A DNA stretch of 64,000 nucleotides from an uncultured Bacteroidales bacterium (GTDB taxonomy: Bacteria; Bacteroidota; Bacteroidia; Bacteroidales; ML635J-15): assembly GCA_937899245.1 (NCBI GenBank), contig CALDKB010000014.1, positions 1 through 64,000 on the forward strand. The letters run 5' to 3'. Position numbers and translations under genes: made by a program. Position 1 is the first letter of the stretch. Every line of letters starts with the position of its first letter. Positions 62,471 through 64,000 of this stretch are shown here, one piece after another. The notes below the pieces were generated by a model that saw only the letters and a list, made by a program, of their open reading frames with translations, did no database searches and had not been told where the DNA came from.

Positions 62471-63595
62471 TTACTGTTTATTTATTTCAATAATATATTT
62501 CTTTATTTTATCAACACTTGGCAATTTCACCAAATATTTAGAAACAAACAAGTTTTCGTCTAATCCTGCTGTTGCATATTGCACAGTTGTCTCACCATAA
62601 TCAGTACACAACAACAATCCTATGGGTGGATTGTCGGCAGGTTGCATAACTACGTTCTTGTAATAGTTCAAATACAAGTTCAATTGCGAAGCATATTCAT
62701 GCCTAAACTTATCGGTCTTCAACTCTACCAAAAAGTGGCAATGCAAAATACGATGGTAAAACACCAAATCTATCTTAAAGTATTCATCGTCGATAAGAAT
62801 ACGTTTTTGAGTCGCTTCAAAACAAAATCCATCACCCAATTCTAGAAGGAAATGCTGTAAATGATTCAAAATAGCATTCTCCAAGTCGTTTTCCATAACC
62901 ACATTAGACTCTTGCAACCCTAAAAACTCAAGCGTCATAGGGTTCTTTACTATATCTTTAGGTTGTAGTGCGATTGACTTTTGGTTGACAATTTCTGATA
63001 GTCTGTTTTTGTCTTTCGACAATCCTATTCTCTCAAAATAAAGCGAGGTTACTTGTCTTTCAAGTTCAGAATAAGACCAACATCCTTTTATAATTTCGCT
63101 TTCATAAAAAGCTCTTTTCAAAGGATCATCAATCTTGCATAAAAACAATAAGTGCGAAAAAGGAATTTTATACAAGATTTTGTTCGGATCGGTTTGCCAT
63201 TGTTCCAATTTGGCGGATGCTGTCCGCCGAATTATATTGTCTTGATTTTCAATAACATCCAATTCGGCGGATGCTATCTGCCGAATTTCACTATTTAGAC
63301 TAGTTCCGACGTACAATCTTATTTCTGTTTCTAATTGAGGATAAGTCAAATAGAATTTACGGAACTCACGGAAACGTCTTTCGGTTAATCCCTTTTTCTG
63401 AAGTCTTTGTTCTAACTTTTTCAAAAGATTTTCGCCATAAATTGCCTTATCTTCTCCGTTTTGCTCAAACTCGACAATATAGTAGCCCAATATCCAATTT
63501 CGTGCTGTTAGTGACACGTTGATAGCATGAACAACTTCATTTTGTATGACTTGCTCAACAACTGAAATATTATGTACTAGTATGTCAAAATTCAT
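62471..63595 (-). CDS. DUF1016/YhcG-family PD-(D/E)XK nuclease-domain protein
   Basis: 374 residues from the ATG at 63595; a TTG two codons upstream is less likely. The N-terminal DUF1016_N part is helical (INVSLTARNWILGYYIVEFEQNGEDKAIYGENLLKKLEQRL, then LTERRFREFRKFYLTYPQ). The C-terminal half has the nuclease core IDLVFYHRILHCHFLVELKTDKF (Asp, then Glu-x-Lys) and QLNLYLNYY. The family commonly travels with Type I R-M genes and is suspected of a defence or DNA-processing role; the activity is not established. A duplicated segment (SAELDVIEN / SAKLEQWQT with IRQIASAE / IRRTASAK) lies at about 105-135. The gene is flanked by 48-bp direct repeats. Confidence 0.88.
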   Translation of the reverse strand: MNFDILVHNISVVEQVIQNEVVHAINVSLTARNWILGYYIVEFEQNGEDKAIYGENLLKKLEQRLQKKGLTERRFREFRKFYLTYPQLETEIRLYVGTSLNSEIRQIASAELDVIENQDNIIRRTASAKLEQWQTDPNKILYKIPFSHLLFLCKIDDPLKRAFYESEIIKGCWSYSELERQVTSLYFERIGLSKDKNRLSEIVNQKSIALQPKDIVKNPMTLEFLGLQESNVVMENDLENAILNHLQHFLLELGDGFCFEATQKRILIDDEYFKIDLVFYHRILHCHFLVELKTDKFRHEYASQLNLYLNYYKNVVMQPADNPPIGLLLCTDYGETTVQYATAGLDENLFVSKYLVKLPSVDKIKKYIIEINKQ

Positions 63596-63608
63596 GGACA
63601 ATCAAAAT

Positions 63609-63656
63609 AATAAGCAAACGCTTGTTTAATAATATGTTAGTTTAAAAATCTTTTCT
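63609..63656. repeat. 48-bp direct repeat, copy 2 (upstream of the DUF1016 gene)
   Basis: Matches copy 1 at 43 of 48 positions, 1203 bp apart. It lies 13 bases upstream of the DUF1016 ATG, where a promoter or operator would be; copy 1 takes the equivalent place upstream of the R-M transcription unit. Confidence 0.85.
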
Positions 63657-63711
63657 TTATTATTAAGTCTGTTCTCCTTTGAACACACATATCCATTAAT
63701 ACACAAAACTA

Positions 63712-64000
63712 TTAAAACAACGTCTGCTGGGTATTTGGATTTATCTTGTTCAAATGCTTATATGCCTTTTCGGTTGCCTCGCGGCCACGCGGCGTACGCT
63801 TGATAAAGCCTTCCATGATAAGGAACGGTTCGTAAACTTCCTCCAATGTGCCTTCGTCCTCGCCGACAGCGGTTGCAATAGTCTTAAGACCTACAGGACC
63901 GCCGTTGAACTTCTCGATTATTGTCAGCAGAATCTTGTTGTCCTGCTCGTCGAGTCCGTACTGGTCGATGTTGAGAGCCGAAAGCGCATGCCTAGCAATA
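63712..64000 (-). CDS. ruvB: RuvB Holliday-junction helicase, C-terminal part (cut by window edge)
   Basis: Partial. The minus strand from 64000 encodes [20 protein letters not shown], then [40 protein letters not shown] and [18 protein letters not shown] before the TAA at 63712-63714. This is the RuvB winged-helix DNA-binding C-terminus with the conserved GGPVGLxTIA and EPFLIxxGFIxRTPRGR. RuvB drives branch migration with RuvA. The N-terminal ATPase lies beyond the window. Confidence 0.95.
   Translation of the reverse strand, partial: IARHALSALNIDQYGLDEQDNKILLTIIEKFNGGPVGLKTIATAVGEDEGTLEEVYEPFLIMEGFIKRTPRGREATEKAYKHLNKINPNTQQTLF

Overview
The window looks like a chromosomal segment of a member of the Bacteroidota, most likely an uncultured Bacteroidales. 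Evidence seen directly: moderately AT-rich DNA, many genes preceded by the Bacteroidota promoter box TAnnTTTG instead of a Shine-Dalgarno site, type IX secretion (T9SS) components (PorV, a PorP/SprF-like protein, a PorE-like OmpA protein, GldA, type A and type B C-terminal sorting domains), FISUMP-type lipoproteins, a Porin_10-like protein and the Bacteroidota-type order mutL - rhomboid - rhomboid - EEP phosphatase. No rRNA, tRNA or CRISPR array was recognised.

Layout. 1-3.7 kb is accessory: a FISUMP lipoprotein, then an AAA ATPase/DUF234 gene bracketed by 54-bp palindromic repeats and a 26-bp direct repeat. 3.7-7 kb holds a DEAD-box helicase, a T9SS sorting-domain remnant, two small lipoproteins and a small membrane protein/LytTR operon with 21-bp-spaced direct repeats upstream. 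7-12.6 kb is the cell-wall elongation operon mreB-mreC-mreD-mrdA-rodA on the minus strand. 12.9-16.5 kb has a secreted protein, a membrane-anchored receiver-domain protein and htpG. 16.5-25 kb (minus) holds surface proteins, ispF, porV, dnaJ, grpE and an amidase. 25-34.4 kb has miaA and a T9SS module: a 1481-residue PKD protein with a type B sorting domain, divergent from porP/sprF-like and OmpA/PorE-like genes.

34.5-46.3 kb is mostly housekeeping: YgiQ radical-SAM protein, a WG-repeat protein, hldD, an unusual four-helix-bundle/MeaB GTPase fusion, a ProX-like deacylase, recX, DUF2797, a PNPOx-fold protein, a 2-hydroxyacid dehydrogenase, a 3-hydroxybutyrate-dehydrogenase-like SDR and gldA. 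46.4-51.2 kb (minus) is the mutL/rhomboid operon. 51.3-58.1 kb has a porin, a MltF-like lytic transglycosylase, an L,D-transpeptidase, an S1/P1 nuclease and rnr. 58.3-63.7 kb is a defence-type insertion: a single-chain restriction-modification protein and a DUF1016/YhcG nuclease, with 48-bp direct repeats around the DUF1016 gene and a strongly folded, possibly 6S-like RNA between the two. The window ends inside ruvB.

Working together: the elongasome operon, htpG/dnaJ/grpE and the murein enzymes serve envelope growth and protein quality control. PorV, PorP/SprF, the OmpA protein and the PKD adhesin form a T9SS substrate/secretion set. The most novel-looking points are the repeat-bracketed ATPase, the structured RNA and duplicated repeats in the defence region, the MeaB fusion, the membrane-anchored receiver and the LytTR operator-like repeats.
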